From contig JAHPZH010000001.1 in NCBI GenBank assembly GCA_019058315.1, positions 715,536 to 779,535 on the forward strand: 64,000 nucleotides of DNA, read 5' to 3'. Made by a program: the position numbers and the translations under genes. A model generated the notes under the pieces. The model was not told the origin of the DNA and searched no databases. It saw only the letters and a list, made by a program, of their open reading frames with translations. The DNA is from Candidatus Helarchaeota archaeon. Lineage in GTDB: Archaea; Asgardarchaeota; Lokiarchaeia; Helarchaeales; RDOG01. Positions 46,809 to 56,599 of this stretch are shown here, piece by piece. Position 1 is the first letter of the stretch, and the number at the start of each line of letters is the position of its first letter.

Positions 46809-47912
46809 TTAATCAATATTTAGATTTTTAATTATATGTTCTTTAAGAAACTGTATTTTTTTTGAAAGCGTATGTCTATTTAGTATTAAATCTCTCCCAT
46901 TTTCTCTAATTTTAACATAATTCTCTTTATTTTTTAAATAGTCATATGCCTGTTTTTTAAAATTTTCCTTATTAAAAATTATACAGTTATTATTGTTTTT
47001 AAAGCCCAATAAAGGTAAATCATCTGCCTCTTGAGCAAATAATAAAGATCCACTTGCAGGAACTTCAAAATATTTTGGCATGACCAATTTATATTTTGGG
47101 TCTAAAGATCCAGCAGCTATAATTGCATCAAATTCTTGTAACCATTTGAAATATTCGGAATCTGTTAAAATTTTATTTATGGATGAATGAGGGAATGTTT
47201 TTACAAAATCGAATTTTTTACACCATTTTCTTGTTTCGTAGATTGCATCTCGTGTTTGACCAAATACCATTATATAATTTTGAGTTGGGGTTCTTATTGG
47301 TCCTTTATATATAAATTCATCCGGGATTGATCTTGGAAACGATATTATCCTTTTCTTGGGGATTTTTTTAAAGTGAAAAAGAGTCGGAGAATAGTATATA
47401 GCCAGAATAAAGGAAAAATTATTTTCCAAAATATAATCTTGTCTTAATTCTGTATCAAGATGTGGATCACTTAATTCTATATATTTTAATTTTGGTTTTC
47501 TTTTCTGATATTTAATAAAAGGTCCACAATAACCAGGTTCTGGAGCTATAATAACATCTAAATCCTCCTTATATTTATTATAGTCTTGTTGATTTTCTAG
47601 AACAATACAATTTAGATTCTTAATAATTCTATTGTGTTTATAAGAAGTAATTCCAGCTAACCATTTATTACATAAATGAGCATCTAGATTAAGCACATAT
47701 CCAACTTTCGGGAAAATTTGAGAATTTGATAAAATCCTTTCATTTCTCTCCCTATATTTTTTTTTCAATAGATTATTTCTGGTAATTGACTTAAAATAAT
47801 TTTTAATTCTATTGATGTCTGATTTTTTAGGGATTCTTAAAAATTGTGCAAGAGTATAAAGGAGGTATGAGTTTGAAACTGCATTCTTATAAATTTTTTT
47901 AAAGCTTCTCAT
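46809..47912 (-). CDS. CgeB-like GT-B glycosyltransferase
   Basis: This 367-residue protein has a C-terminal domain like the Glyco_trans_1_2/CgeB group: KLVMPKYFEVPASGSLLFAQEADDL, then NNNNCIIFNKENFKKQAYDYL. The N-terminal half has VGYVLNLDAHLCNKWLAG and DVIIAPEPGYCGPF. ATG at 47912. The Glu expected in GT4 is replaced by the YFEVPASG motif, typical of this branch. Part of the glycan locus. Confidence 0.75.
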   Translation of the reverse strand: MRSFKKIYKNAVSNSYLLYTLAQFLRIPKKSDINRIKNYFKSITRNNLLKKKYRERNERILSNSQIFPKVGYVLNLDAHLCNKWLAGITSYKHNRIIKNLNCIVLENQQDYNKYKEDLDVIIAPEPGYCGPFIKYQKRKPKLKYIELSDPHLDTELRQDYILENNFSFILAIYYSPTLFHFKKIPKKRIISFPRSIPDEFIYKGPIRTPTQNYIMVFGQTRDAIYETRKWCKKFDFVKTFPHSSINKILTDSEYFKWLQEFDAIIAAGSLDPKYKLVMPKYFEVPASGSLLFAQEADDLPLLGFKNNNNCIIFNKENFKKQAYDYLKNKENYVKIRENGRDLILNRHTLSKKIQFLKEHIIKNLNID

Positions 47913-48028
47913 TTCGTTCCCAATTTTTAAGAATCTTCATTATTATTTTTTTAAAGAATCAACAAACTAGATTAAAATAATTTTTTTATTAATTTTCTAA
48001 CATAAATAAACATTATTTTTAAAGCAGT

Positions 48029-48979
48029 CTATATGTTTGGATTTGATTTTGCATACTCTATAAAACTCTTTAACCCCTCCTCTAAACTAACTTTTGGAAA
48101 ATAGCCTAAAACTTTTTTTGCTTTATCTACATTTGCAAATGTATGATTTGCATCCCCCTTTACATTTTCCAAAAAAATAATCTCTGATGAACTATCAGTC
48201 AATTCAATAATTTTCTGAGCTAATTCTAAAATTGATATTCTTTTACCTCCCCCAATATTTAATTCCCCCCTTCCTTTTTCCATAGCCAACATATTTGCTT
48301 CTATTATATTCTCAATGAATGTAAAATCTCTGGTCTTCTTCCCATCTCCAAATATTTCGATAGTCGAATTCTGCAATGCCTTATTTGTAAAGATCGAAAT
48401 TGCAAGATCTGGACGCATTCTTGGACCAAAAACAGTAAAATATCTTAAACAAATATAATTTAATCCATAAATTTCATAATAAACCCGAAATAAATGTTCT
48501 CCAGCAAGTTTAGAAACGCCATAAGGTGACATTGGATTCTTTGGATGCTCTTCGTCAAAAGGAAGATAATGAACTGTCCCATAGATAGAAGATGAAGAAC
48601 CAAATATAATTTTTTTGATATTTGAATCCAAACAAGCTTGTAATATGTTTAAAGTCCCCAATATATTTACATTATTAACCTTAACAGGATTTTTTAATGA
48701 AAATCTCACTCCAGGTTGAGCAGCTTCATGAAAAACATATTCAATATTATTTTCACTTATAATTTTTTTCATTAGTATATCGTCTAAAATATCTCCCTCA
48801 ATTAAATGAAAATTTTCCTTCTCTAATAAATCCGAGATATTATTTCTTTTAATACTTGGGTCATAATAAGGGTCAAAATTATCTAAACAGTAAACATCAA
48901 ATTGGTTCTCAGCTAAATGATGACATAGATGGCCTCCAATAAAACCTGCACCACCCGTAACTAAAATTGCTTGTTTCAT
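48029..48979 (-). CDS. NAD-dependent nucleotide-sugar epimerase
   Basis: This 316-residue extended SDR has the NAD motif VTGGAGFIGGHL, the Ser in FGSSSSIYG, and catalytic Tyr153-x3-Lys157 in SPYGVSKLAGEH. HEAAQPGVRFSLKNP resembles UDP-glucuronate/UDP-GlcNAc 4-epimerases of the CapI/WbpP type more than GalE proper. It supplies an epimerised UDP-sugar donor to the adjacent glycosyltransferases. ATG at 48979. Confidence 0.92.
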   Translation of the reverse strand: MKQAILVTGGAGFIGGHLCHHLAENQFDVYCLDNFDPYYDPSIKRNNISDLLEKENFHLIEGDILDDILMKKIISENNIEYVFHEAAQPGVRFSLKNPVKVNNVNILGTLNILQACLDSNIKKIIFGSSSSIYGTVHYLPFDEEHPKNPMSPYGVSKLAGEHLFRVYYEIYGLNYICLRYFTVFGPRMRPDLAISIFTNKALQNSTIEIFGDGKKTRDFTFIENIIEANMLAMEKGRGELNIGGGKRISILELAQKIIELTDSSSEIIFLENVKGDANHTFANVDKAKKVLGYFPKVSLEEGLKSFIEYAKSNPNI

Positions 48980-49259
48980 ATCAATCTTTGAATAAATTTA
49001 TTTTCTAATTTAATATAAAAAATTAAAAAAATACGATATTTAAGAATTTTATCATCAAAATAATTTAAAACTCACTCAGATAAATCATTATAATTTTTTT
49101 ATTAATTTCATGTGATATGAATTAAGTTATAATTTAATATTACTCTTATAAAAATTCTCAAATCTTTTCAATCCTCTAAATTGGTTATATTTTTAATCTT
49201 ATTCTCAAGATATTTTTGTGATTTAATTGAATAATTATAATAGAAATATCAAGAAAGTC

Positions 49260-50330
49260 ATGAATAATAATGTTAAATCAATTAGTTCAGATGCAGGCAA
49301 TCCGGTATTGAAAAAATCATCAAGAATTCATTCAATCGACACAATGAGGGGTTATCAAATCGTCCTTATGATTGCATGGCATTATTGGGCTTTTCTGAAA
49401 ACAGGTTATTTCGAAACTAAAATGTATGTGCTATTTGTGATGAATCTTTTTGGACAAGTGGCAAATGCACTATTCGTAATCGTAATGGGTGTGTCTATGG
49501 TTTTATCAATGGATCAACGGAAAAATAAAGGAATGAATTTTAGAGATAACCTAATTCATTGGATAAAAAGAGCAATCATATTCTTTCTATTAAATCAAGT
49601 TCTTGTAATTACTTATCTTATAAATTTTGGAGCTGAAATTACATTTAGTATGTCTGGGTTATATCCTGGATGGATAACATCACTTGGAATAATCGCTATA
49701 TTTTGTTTTTTATTATTATATGTAAAAAAGTTGTATCGAATTTTAATCATGATAGTAATTGAATTGCTTTATGAAATGCAATTTATTGATGGTTGGTGGA
49801 TATTTAATCTATCGGCATTTTTCTATATGACTTTTGGCACACTTATAGGGGATTTTATCCTTGAGGCAAGACAAAACAATTCTTGGAGGGAATTTCAAGT
49901 AAAAATATTTGCTACTGGTGTTATTCTTTTCACTTTAGGAATTCTTGCAGAACTTTATCTAATTAACACTTATGATTTAACAGTCCCTCATACAACTCCC
50001 CAATATGCTCCATTTTTTAATATATATAGTTTAGGTATGTTTACCTTAGTTTTTTCGATTTTTTTTAGGATTCAAGATTATAAGAGGGAGCGTGGGGTAG
50101 CAATAGGACCAATAAGAGTTTTTAGTAATTTATCCCTTACTATATTTTACTCTCATCTAATATTATTGGCAAGTTTCTTTATACCAATTGGGATGGGCAA
50201 TTCATTTTCTGTTTATTCGTTCGTTATTTTTTTAATGTGTTTCTATATTTCGATCTATTTAATAGGAGTTCTATGGGCTAAAAAGGGTTATATTTATAGT
50301 TTTGAATGGATCATTCGGAAATTTAGCTAA
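49260..50330 (+). CDS. HGSNAT-like membrane acyltransferase (DUF1624 type), copy 1
   Basis: The 356-residue protein starts with a polar stretch and then SRIHSIDTMRGYQIVLMIAWHYWAF, the R-x-x-x-x-D-x-x-R-G hallmark of DUF1624/heparan-alpha-glucosaminide N-acetyltransferase-like proteins, whose histidine lies in the first helix region. About ten helices follow. Such proteins acylate sugars across the membrane. A paralog is at 57599-58702 with RIRSIDTVRGMATMEMIIYHFVTW. I use ATG at 49260; a TTG at 49227 is also in frame. It converges with the SUMT gene. Confidence 0.75.
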   Translation: MNNNVKSISSDAGNPVLKKSSRIHSIDTMRGYQIVLMIAWHYWAFLKTGYFETKMYVLFVMNLFGQVANALFVIVMGVSMVLSMDQRKNKGMNFRDNLIHWIKRAIIFFLLNQVLVITYLINFGAEITFSMSGLYPGWITSLGIIAIFCFLLLYVKKLYRILIMIVIELLYEMQFIDGWWIFNLSAFFYMTFGTLIGDFILEARQNNSWREFQVKIFATGVILFTLGILAELYLINTYDLTVPHTTPQYAPFFNIYSLGMFTLVFSIFFRIQDYKRERGVAIGPIRVFSNLSLTIFYSHLILLASFFIPIGMGNSFSVYSFVIFLMCFYISIYLIGVLWAKKGYIYSFEWIIRKFS

Positions 50331-50333
50331 AAA

Positions 50334-51068
50334 TTATAAACTCACCACTGATTTAACTACATTTCCAATAATTATCAAAGCTGGTGGATTTATTCCTTGT
50401 TTCTTCACTTTAGATAATATGGTTTCGAGTGTTGCTGTTAAAATTTTTTGTTTTGGAAAAAACCCCTGCTCTATAATGGCAATTGGTGTTTTTTCTGGTA
50501 GACCTCCCATTAGTAAAGATTTAACAATATTTGAAAGATTTCTTAATCCCATTAATATTACTAGGGTGTCTACTGCTTTAGCCAATAATTCAAAATTGAC
50601 TCTCTTCTTTTTTTTAGTAGAATCTTCATGTCCAGTCACAATACCAATTGAGGAGGCGTATTTTCTATGTGTTAAAGGTATATTAAATTGTATTGGAATT
50701 GATAATGCACTTGAAATCCCAGGGATTATTTCATAATCGATTTTATTTTTAATAAGAAATTCTATTTCTTCGGCACCCCTTCCAAAGATGAAGGGGTCAC
50801 CACCTTTTAATCTAATGATTTCCATGCCTTTATTATAATATTCTATAATCAAATCGTAGATCTTATTTTGAATTTCTCGTTGTTTTCCGTAATCTTTTCC
50901 AACTGAAATAATTTTAGCTGTATCTGGTGCAAACTTTAAAATTTCTTTATTTACTAATCTGTCGTAAAGGATTACATCAGCCTTTTCTAAAACTTTTAAT
51001 CCTTTTATAGTTATTAATTCTGGGTCACCAGGACCTGCTCCAACTAAAAATACCTTTCCCTTAGGCAA
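50334..51068 (-). CDS. cobA: uroporphyrinogen-III C-methyltransferase (SUMT)
   Basis: SUMT makes precorrin-2 from uroporphyrinogen III using two SAM. The 244-residue protein has KVFLVGAGPGDPELITIKGL, ILYDRLVN, IRLKGGDPFIFGRGAEE and PGISSALSIP, all diagnostic. TTG at 51068. It is the last gene of hemB-hemL-hemC-cobA; hemD (uroporphyrinogen-III synthase) is not in this window. Product can feed siroheme, archaeal heme or cobalamin. Confidence 0.95.
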   Translation of the reverse strand: MPKGKVFLVGAGPGDPELITIKGLKVLEKADVILYDRLVNKEILKFAPDTAKIISVGKDYGKQREIQNKIYDLIIEYYNKGMEIIRLKGGDPFIFGRGAEEIEFLIKNKIDYEIIPGISSALSIPIQFNIPLTHRKYASSIGIVTGHEDSTKKKKRVNFELLAKAVDTLVILMGLRNLSNIVKSLLMGGLPEKTPIAIIEQGFFPKQKILTATLETILSKVKKQGINPPALIIIGNVVKSVVSL

Positions 51069-51083
51069 TTTGAATCCGTTCCT

Positions 51084-52010
51084 TTATTCTATTTCTTTTA
51101 ATTTTTCTAATAATTCCCTTCCCCCTTGATATTGCATTTTATTAGCCAGTTTTTCTCCTAATATTAAATAGTCATTTGGTTTTCCAGAAATCTTCGATGT
51201 AATTCTTTTAGTTCCATCGATATCTAAAATTTCCGCTAATAAAATTAAATTATTTTCTTCAATTCTTCCCAAAACTCCAATTGGGATTTGACAACCTCCA
51301 CCCAAAGTTTTAATAAATGAATTCTCCGCCATTATTTCAAAAAAAGATTGTTGATGATTAATTTTTCCCAATAAATTTAAAATTTCTTTACTTTCTGAAC
51401 GTGTTTCTACTGCTAGTGCCCCCTGACCAGCAGCGGGTAAAATAAAATCTGGAAGATCAAAAGTTTTGATTTCCAGATTTAGTCTTTGAACTCCAATCTT
51501 TGCCAAAATAATAGCATCATATTCACCATTATCTACTTTTTTAATCCTAGTGTCAACATTTCCCCTAATATTTTGAATTTCTATATCTTTTCTGAGAAAT
51601 AAAGCTTGACTCCTTCTCCGAAAACTTCCCGTTCCTATGATTGAACCGCTTTTTAGCTCCTTTAAGCTTTTATTTTCTCTAGAATAAATAACGTCTTTAT
51701 GTGTCTTCCTTTTCGGAATTGCTGCTAGAGTAATCCCATTCGGTATCAGAGTAGGCAAATCTTTCATACTGTGAACACTTATATCAATCTCTTCTCCTAA
51801 TAAAGCTTTATCAATTTCCTTAACAAAAACCCCTTTTTTTCCTAATTTATGAATTGGGGTTGAATTAAATTTGTCTGCATGAGTTTTGATTATTTTTAAT
51901 TCAAAGGTAAATTTATCTGTAATTTTTTTTAAATCTGCAATAACTTCTCTAGCTTGTATTTGTGCTAATTTGCTCCCCCTAGTCCCTATAATAAGCTTTT
52001 CTTTTGACAA
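51084..52010 (-). CDS. hemC: hydroxymethylbilane synthase
   Basis: HemC joins four porphobilinogens. The 308-residue protein starts LIIGTRGSKLAQIQA, has catalytic Asp84 in HSMKDLPT, RRRSQALFLR for substrate binding, and the dipyrromethane cofactor Cys240 in TLGGGCQIPIG. TTG at 52010 has aaggtaat 5 nt upstream, inside the end of hemL, so the genes are coupled. Confidence 0.97.
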   Translation of the reverse strand: MSKEKLIIGTRGSKLAQIQAREVIADLKKITDKFTFELKIIKTHADKFNSTPIHKLGKKGVFVKEIDKALLGEEIDISVHSMKDLPTLIPNGITLAAIPKRKTHKDVIYSRENKSLKELKSGSIIGTGSFRRRSQALFLRKDIEIQNIRGNVDTRIKKVDNGEYDAIILAKIGVQRLNLEIKTFDLPDFILPAAGQGALAVETRSESKEILNLLGKINHQQSFFEIMAENSFIKTLGGGCQIPIGVLGRIEENNLILLAEILDIDGTKRITSKISGKPNDYLILGEKLANKMQYQGGRELLEKLKEIE

Positions 52011-52016
52011 AATTGA

Positions 52017-53336
52017 TTACCTTATCTTTTTAAAGACCTTTTCGGCAGCAAAAACAGTTTTTTCTATATCTTCAGGGGAATGTGCATTTGATAAGAAACA
52101 AGTTTCATAATTGCCAGGAGGTATAAAGACTCCTTCTTTGTGCATTTCTAAATAATATTGTTTAAACTTTTCATGGTCTGCTTTTTTACAAGTTTCATAA
52201 TCATAAACTTCATTCTTCGTAAAGAAAATTTGCCACATTGATTCAATTTGATTGATAATAAGCTTTAATTTATTTCTTTCTGCTAAATCTTTTATTCTAT
52301 TTGTTAAGTTTGCACATGAATCCTGAAGATTTTGATATATTTTTGGATTTTTTTGAAGTTTCTTTATTGCTGTTATACCAGCAAGAGTTGAAATGGGATT
52401 GCCAGAAAATGTACCAGCTTGATATATTTTTCCAGACCTTTTCTTATCAATTGATGCAGGTTTGATTCTTCCTGCTGGAGATATCATTTCCATAATTTCT
52501 TTCTTTCCCCCATATGCTCCTGTACAAAACCCATGCCCTATTATCTTTCCCAAAGTTGTAATGTCTGGTAAAATATTGAAATATTCTTGAGCACCTCCTA
52601 GAGCTAATCGAAAACCAGTTATTATTTCATCAAAAATTAGTAAAGCATTATAATCATTCGTAATTTTTCGCAAAAAAGGAAGATAATCTCTTTTAGGAAG
52701 AACTACACCCATATTTCCAACTATTGGCTCAACAATAATAGCTGCGATTTCATTTCCTAATTTCTGAAATGCCTTATCGATTGCATCAAAATCGTTATAA
52801 GGAATTATTAAGGTGTATTTTGCCAAATCTTCTGGAATACCTAATGAATCAGGAACACCAAATGTTGAGGCTCCAGAACCTGCTTTAACTAATACAGAAT
52901 CATGAGCTCCATGGTAACAACCTTCAAATTTAACAATATATTTTCTATTTGTAAATCCTCTTGTTAGTCTTATTGCACTCATTGTAGCCTCTGCACCACT
53001 GTTAACTAAACGGACCATTTCTATGCTTGGGAAAGCATTAATAATTAATTTTGCCAACTCATTTTCAAACAGAGTTGGTATTCCATACATTGTTCCTTTA
53101 TCTAGCTGTGTTTTTACCGCTTTAATAATATCAGGATCGGCATGTCCAAATATTAAAGGTCCATACGCCATACAATAATCAATATAGGTGTTTCCATCTA
53201 CATCTTTTATCCTACTTCCAGTTCCCTCCGAAATGAAAAAAGGATATGGAGAAAAAGCTCTTACTGGACTATTTACGCCTCCGGGGATTAAATTAATTGC
53301 TTCCTCATATAATTGTTTTGAGGTTTCTGTATTCAT
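52017..53336 (-). CDS. hemL: glutamate-1-semialdehyde 2,1-aminomutase
   Basis: HemL converts glutamate-1-semialdehyde to 5-aminolevulinate with PLP. The 439-residue protein has PGGVNSPVRAF at the N-terminus, NSGAEATMSAIRLTRG, IFDEIITGFR and PLP-binding Lys264 in TLGKIIGHGF. The usual IGGGFP is IGHGFC here. ATG at 53336 has aaggag upstream. Its presence implies the C5 pathway; hemA is outside the window. Confidence 0.97.
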   Translation of the reverse strand: MNTETSKQLYEEAINLIPGGVNSPVRAFSPYPFFISEGTGSRIKDVDGNTYIDYCMAYGPLIFGHADPDIIKAVKTQLDKGTMYGIPTLFENELAKLIINAFPSIEMVRLVNSGAEATMSAIRLTRGFTNRKYIVKFEGCYHGAHDSVLVKAGSGASTFGVPDSLGIPEDLAKYTLIIPYNDFDAIDKAFQKLGNEIAAIIVEPIVGNMGVVLPKRDYLPFLRKITNDYNALLIFDEIITGFRLALGGAQEYFNILPDITTLGKIIGHGFCTGAYGGKKEIMEMISPAGRIKPASIDKKRSGKIYQAGTFSGNPISTLAGITAIKKLQKNPKIYQNLQDSCANLTNRIKDLAERNKLKLIINQIESMWQIFFTKNEVYDYETCKKADHEKFKQYYLEMHKEGVFIPPGNYETCFLSNAHSPEDIEKTVFAAEKVFKKIR

Positions 53337-53348
53337 TAATATAACTCC

Positions 53349-54329
53349 TTAATCAAGCCATTTTGCAACGTCTTTTGCAAAATAAGTTAAAATTAAATCT
53401 GCACCTGCTCGCTTTATTGAATTCAAAATCTCTAAAACTATCTTTTTTTCATCTATTAATCCTTGTGCAGCAGCAGCTTTTACCATACCGTATTCACCAC
53501 TAACATTATATGCCGCAGTTGGATATTGAAATTGTGTTTTAACTCGATAGATAACATCCAAATATGATAATGCTGGTTTAACCATAATAATATCTGCACC
53601 CTCTTTTATATCAAGAGCAACTTCCCTAATTGCTTCATCGCTATTACGGTAATCCATTTGGTAAGAAGAGCGATCTCCAAATTGAGGAGAGGAAAAAGCA
53701 GCTCCTCGAAAAGGACCATAAAAATTTGAAGCATATTTTGCTGCATAACTTAAAATTATTGTATCTTGTTTCTTATTTTCATCAAGTTTTTTACGTATAG
53801 CTCGAACTCTACCATCCATCATATCACTTGGTGCTACAATATCCGCCCCTGCCTCAGCATGACTTAAAGCGGTTTTAGCTAATAATTCTAAAGTGGGATC
53901 ATTTAAAATTATTCCATTTTCAACAATTCCACAATGTCCATGGCTCATATATTGACATAAACAGACATCTGTGGCAACTAGAATTTTATTACCTAATTCT
54001 TCTTTGATACTTCTAACCGCCTTCTGAACAATACCTTCTGATGCATATGCATAGCTTGCCTTCTCATCTTTATGTTTTGGAATTCCAAATAAAATGATTG
54101 CTGGTATTCCGAGATCCGCAACTGATTTCACTTCATCTGTAATTGTATCAAGAGGATAATGGTATAGTCCAGGCATTGTACTAATCTCTTGAATTGAATT
54201 TATGTCTTCTCTAACGAATAAAGGATATATTAAATCAGTTTTTAATAGTTTAGTTTCTGCTATCATATTTCTAATGGAAGGGAATTGCCTTAATCTTCGA
54301 AACCTTAAATTTGGATATTTAGCACCCAT
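53349..54329 (-). CDS. hemB: 5-aminolevulinate dehydratase
   Basis: HemB condenses two 5-aminolevulinates to porphobilinogen. The 326-residue protein contains the zinc-type Cys cluster [14 protein letters not shown], Schiff-base Lys residues in [15 protein letters not shown] and [11 protein letters not shown], and the typical [11 protein letters not shown] start. I use ATG at 54329 because ggatgat lies 5 nt upstream; an ATG at 54338 is inside that site. It heads the heme operon. Confidence 0.97.
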   Translation of the reverse strand: MGAKYPNLRFRRLRQFPSIRNMIAETKLLKTDLIYPLFVREDINSIQEISTMPGLYHYPLDTITDEVKSVADLGIPAIILFGIPKHKDEKASYAYASEGIVQKAVRSIKEELGNKILVATDVCLCQYMSHGHCGIVENGIILNDPTLELLAKTALSHAEAGADIVAPSDMMDGRVRAIRKKLDENKKQDTIILSYAAKYASNFYGPFRGAAFSSPQFGDRSSYQMDYRNSDEAIREVALDIKEGADIIMVKPALSYLDVIYRVKTQFQYPTAAYNVSGEYGMVKAAAAQGLIDEKKIVLEILNSIKRAGADLILTYFAKDVAKWLD

Positions 54330-54473
54330 TTTTATCATCCAAAGTTAAATGTAAAACATAATTAATATTGTAAGTTAATCCCAATTGATTTATTAAATTT
54401 TAAATTATTAATTAAAATTCACATAAATATTTAACATTTTAATCATATTGATTTTGTTAAGAGGTAGATAAAT

Positions 54474-54842
54474 ATGGATAAAGATGAAATATTGGATTTA
54501 TTGCTTCAAGATAAGGAACAGTTACAGTTTTTTTATAAAATAAAGATGAAAGATATATGGATTACAAGTGATTATGGTTTTAGAACCCTCCTTATTACAA
54601 ATAAAAGAATGATAATTATATCGAAATTTTGGTTTAATTTTCCAAAATTTGCGATTCTTCCTAAGAATAAGATTATTAATGTAGCTCTTAAAAAAGATTG
54701 GATAGCTATAAAATGGAAGTGGAATAATAATAGAGGTAAGTTTAAATTTCGAATTAGTGAAAAAGATAAAATAAAACGTAGAACCTTAAGCAAAAATATT
54801 TATGAAAATCTATCTGAAATAAGTTTATCCCAAACCTCCTAA
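54474..54842 (+). CDS. 122-residue orphan, possibly PH-like fold
   Basis: I do not recognise this protein. It has no clear membrane helix. The pattern of short strands (DIWITSDYGFRTLLITNKRMIIIS, FAILPKNKIINVAL, WIAIKWKWN, KFKFRISE) followed by a C-terminal helix resembles bacterial PH-like domains, where a strand with TNKR-x-hhhh is common; this is weak inference. The ATG has gaggtagat upstream, a strong ribosome site. Monocistronic, between hemB and the ModE-like gene. Confidence 0.6.
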   Translation: MDKDEILDLLLQDKEQLQFFYKIKMKDIWITSDYGFRTLLITNKRMIIISKFWFNFPKFAILPKNKIINVALKKDWIAIKWKWNNNRGKFKFRISEKDKIKRRTLSKNIYENLSEISLSQTS

Positions 54843-54964
54843 ATTTTCCTTAGGCGTGAAAAAAGTCTAATATTAATTATAAAATTATAAAATTTTATTC
54901 ATTTAAGATATATTTATTCATATTTTAATTTCTATTTTAATTATAATTATCAGAAGGGCTGAAT

Positions 54965-55531
54965 TTGAGTTTGGAAGATATTGAAATCAATTATAAACTT
55001 TGGTTAAAACGAAAAAAAGAAAATATATTAGGTAAGGGTGGAGCTGCTCTATTGGAAAATATCGATAAGTTAGGAGATATAGGAAAAGCAGCTAAAGAAT
55101 TGGGGTATTCCTACAAATATGCATGGAATATATTACAAAAAATTAAAAAACGATTTGGAGAAAATCCAGTTGAAACTTTTAAGGGTGGAATAGGTGGAGG
55201 TGGAGGGTCAAAAATCACCGAATTTGGAAGACGCTTAATTAATTATTATCGTACTTTTGAAAATTATATTACTGATGCTTTAAATAATTCTGATTTGTGG
55301 CAATCATACGGTTTAAAATCGACTGAAAAAAATGATATTACCGGGAAAGTAATCGATATTAAAAAAGATGAAAATGTAGCTATTTTAAAAATCGAAATCG
55401 ACATTCCTACTCAAATTACCTCAATTATTACAAAAGAAGCAGTAAATGATCTAGAACTTAAAATCGGAAAAGAAATTCTTACAGTTATTAAAGCAACTGA
55501 AATTCAAATAGGAAAGGAGGGTATTTTTTGA
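54965..55531 (+). CDS. ModE-like regulator with TOBE domain
   Basis: The 188-residue protein has a ModE/LysR-type winged helix (GDIGKAAKELGYSYKYAWNILQKI) with the Gly-rich wing KGGIGGGGGSKITEFG seen in ModE, then a linker helix and one TOBE/Mop domain (DITGKVIDIKKDENVAILKIEI to VIKATEIQIGK). It should sense molybdate or tungstate and control uptake or cofactor genes. E. coli ModE has two Mop repeats; here the second is a separate overlapping gene. TTG start at 54965. Confidence 0.9.
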   Translation: MSLEDIEINYKLWLKRKKENILGKGGAALLENIDKLGDIGKAAKELGYSYKYAWNILQKIKKRFGENPVETFKGGIGGGGGSKITEFGRRLINYYRTFENYITDALNNSDLWQSYGLKSTEKNDITGKVIDIKKDENVAILKIEIDIPTQITSIITKEAVNDLELKIGKEILTVIKATEIQIGKEGIF

Positions 55532-55737
55532 AAATTAGCGCTCGAAATAAAATACTTGGGAAGATTAGAGCACTAGAAGATAAGGGCTTAATTTTTAATG
55601 TGAGAGTTCAACCTAGCGAATCTGCCATTATAACTGCTGTAATAACAAGAGAAGCAGCTGAACAAATGAAAATTAAGAAGAATGATTTAGTAAAAGTAGT
55701 AATTAAACCAACAGAAGTAATGATCCAACAGAAATAA
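55528..55737 (+). CDS. stand-alone TOBE/Mop domain protein
   Basis: This 69-residue protein is a single Mop-type molybdate-binding domain: ARNKILGKIRALEDKGLIFNVRVQ and VKVVIKPTEVMIQ are typical. The start TTG overlaps the upstream stop as TTGA, with aggagg 7 nt before it. Overlap with the ModE-like gene suggests that the two act together, either as a split ModE or with the small protein as molybdate store (molbindin). Confidence 0.9.
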   Translation: MKISARNKILGKIRALEDKGLIFNVRVQPSESAIITAVITREAAEQMKIKKNDLVKVVIKPTEVMIQQK

Positions 55738-55759
55738 ATAATGATAAAAAATAAAGAAA

Positions 55760-56431
55760 TTATACTATTGGCTTTAATACCCAGTATTCCATCTCGGTCG
55801 GAAGAGTTTCTTTTGTTACTTCAACCTCAGAAATGGCTATTTTCTTAACGTTTTTCTTGTCTTTGATAAATTTATCTACTGTACTTAATGCACTAAACAT
55901 GGATGCCATGCCTTCATGATAATAATGCATAGGGATTACAGCTTTTGGATTAAGTTGGTTAACTACTTCAGTAGCTTTTACAGGATCAATAGTAAAAACT
56001 CCTCCCACTGGGATTAATAAAATGTCAATCTCCCCAATCTCTTTCAGTTGTTCATCTGTTAAAGTATGTCCAAGATCACCACAATGACACAGCGTTATAC
56101 CATCTACAGTAAATACATAGACTGTATTTTGACCTCTTGCAGATCCACCCTTGTCATCATGAGCTGTGGCTACACCTTTGACTTTTACACCCTTAAGATT
56201 TTCAAATGTCTTATTTTGCCATTTGAGAATTTCTGCTCCTTCATTACACATTTTTTGAGCTACCTTACGGTCATAGTGGTCTCCATGATTATGAGAGCTC
56301 AAAATAATATCTGCACATATATCTGGCGTCACTAGACCGACCATTTTTCCGTTAAAAGGATCCGTAGCTATGACTACATTTTTACCTGTGATTTCAAAAC
56401 AGTTATGTCCACACCATCGAATTTTTACCAA
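55760..56431 (-). CDS. MBL-fold metal-dependent hydrolase, UPF0173/UlaG-like
   Basis: The 223-residue protein has the beta-lactamase-fold metal site HNHGDHYD (HxHxDH), a second His in ATAHDDKGG, HCGDLGH, and MHYYHEG late. It starts with IRWCGHNCFEI, typical of UlaG-like/UPF0173 hydrolases. Substrate unknown. TTG at 56431 has aggtga 5 nt upstream. It converges with the Mop domain gene. Confidence 0.9.
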   Translation of the reverse strand: MVKIRWCGHNCFEITGKNVVIATDPFNGKMVGLVTPDICADIILSSHNHGDHYDRKVAQKMCNEGAEILKWQNKTFENLKGVKVKGVATAHDDKGGSARGQNTVYVFTVDGITLCHCGDLGHTLTDEQLKEIGEIDILLIPVGGVFTIDPVKATEVVNQLNPKAVIPMHYYHEGMASMFSALSTVDKFIKDKKNVKKIAISEVEVTKETLPTEMEYWVLKPIV

Positions 56432-56599
56432 TTAATTCACCTCAAGAATTAAAATTGATCTTAATTAAAATTATACCAATTATAAAATTATTCAATTAAA
56501 AAATTTTTTCGGAGTTAGAATGAAATTAGACCATATAATAAGTTAAAATTAAGGTTAAAAATAAGAACTGATTATTATGTATTAATAATTATCTGGTTC

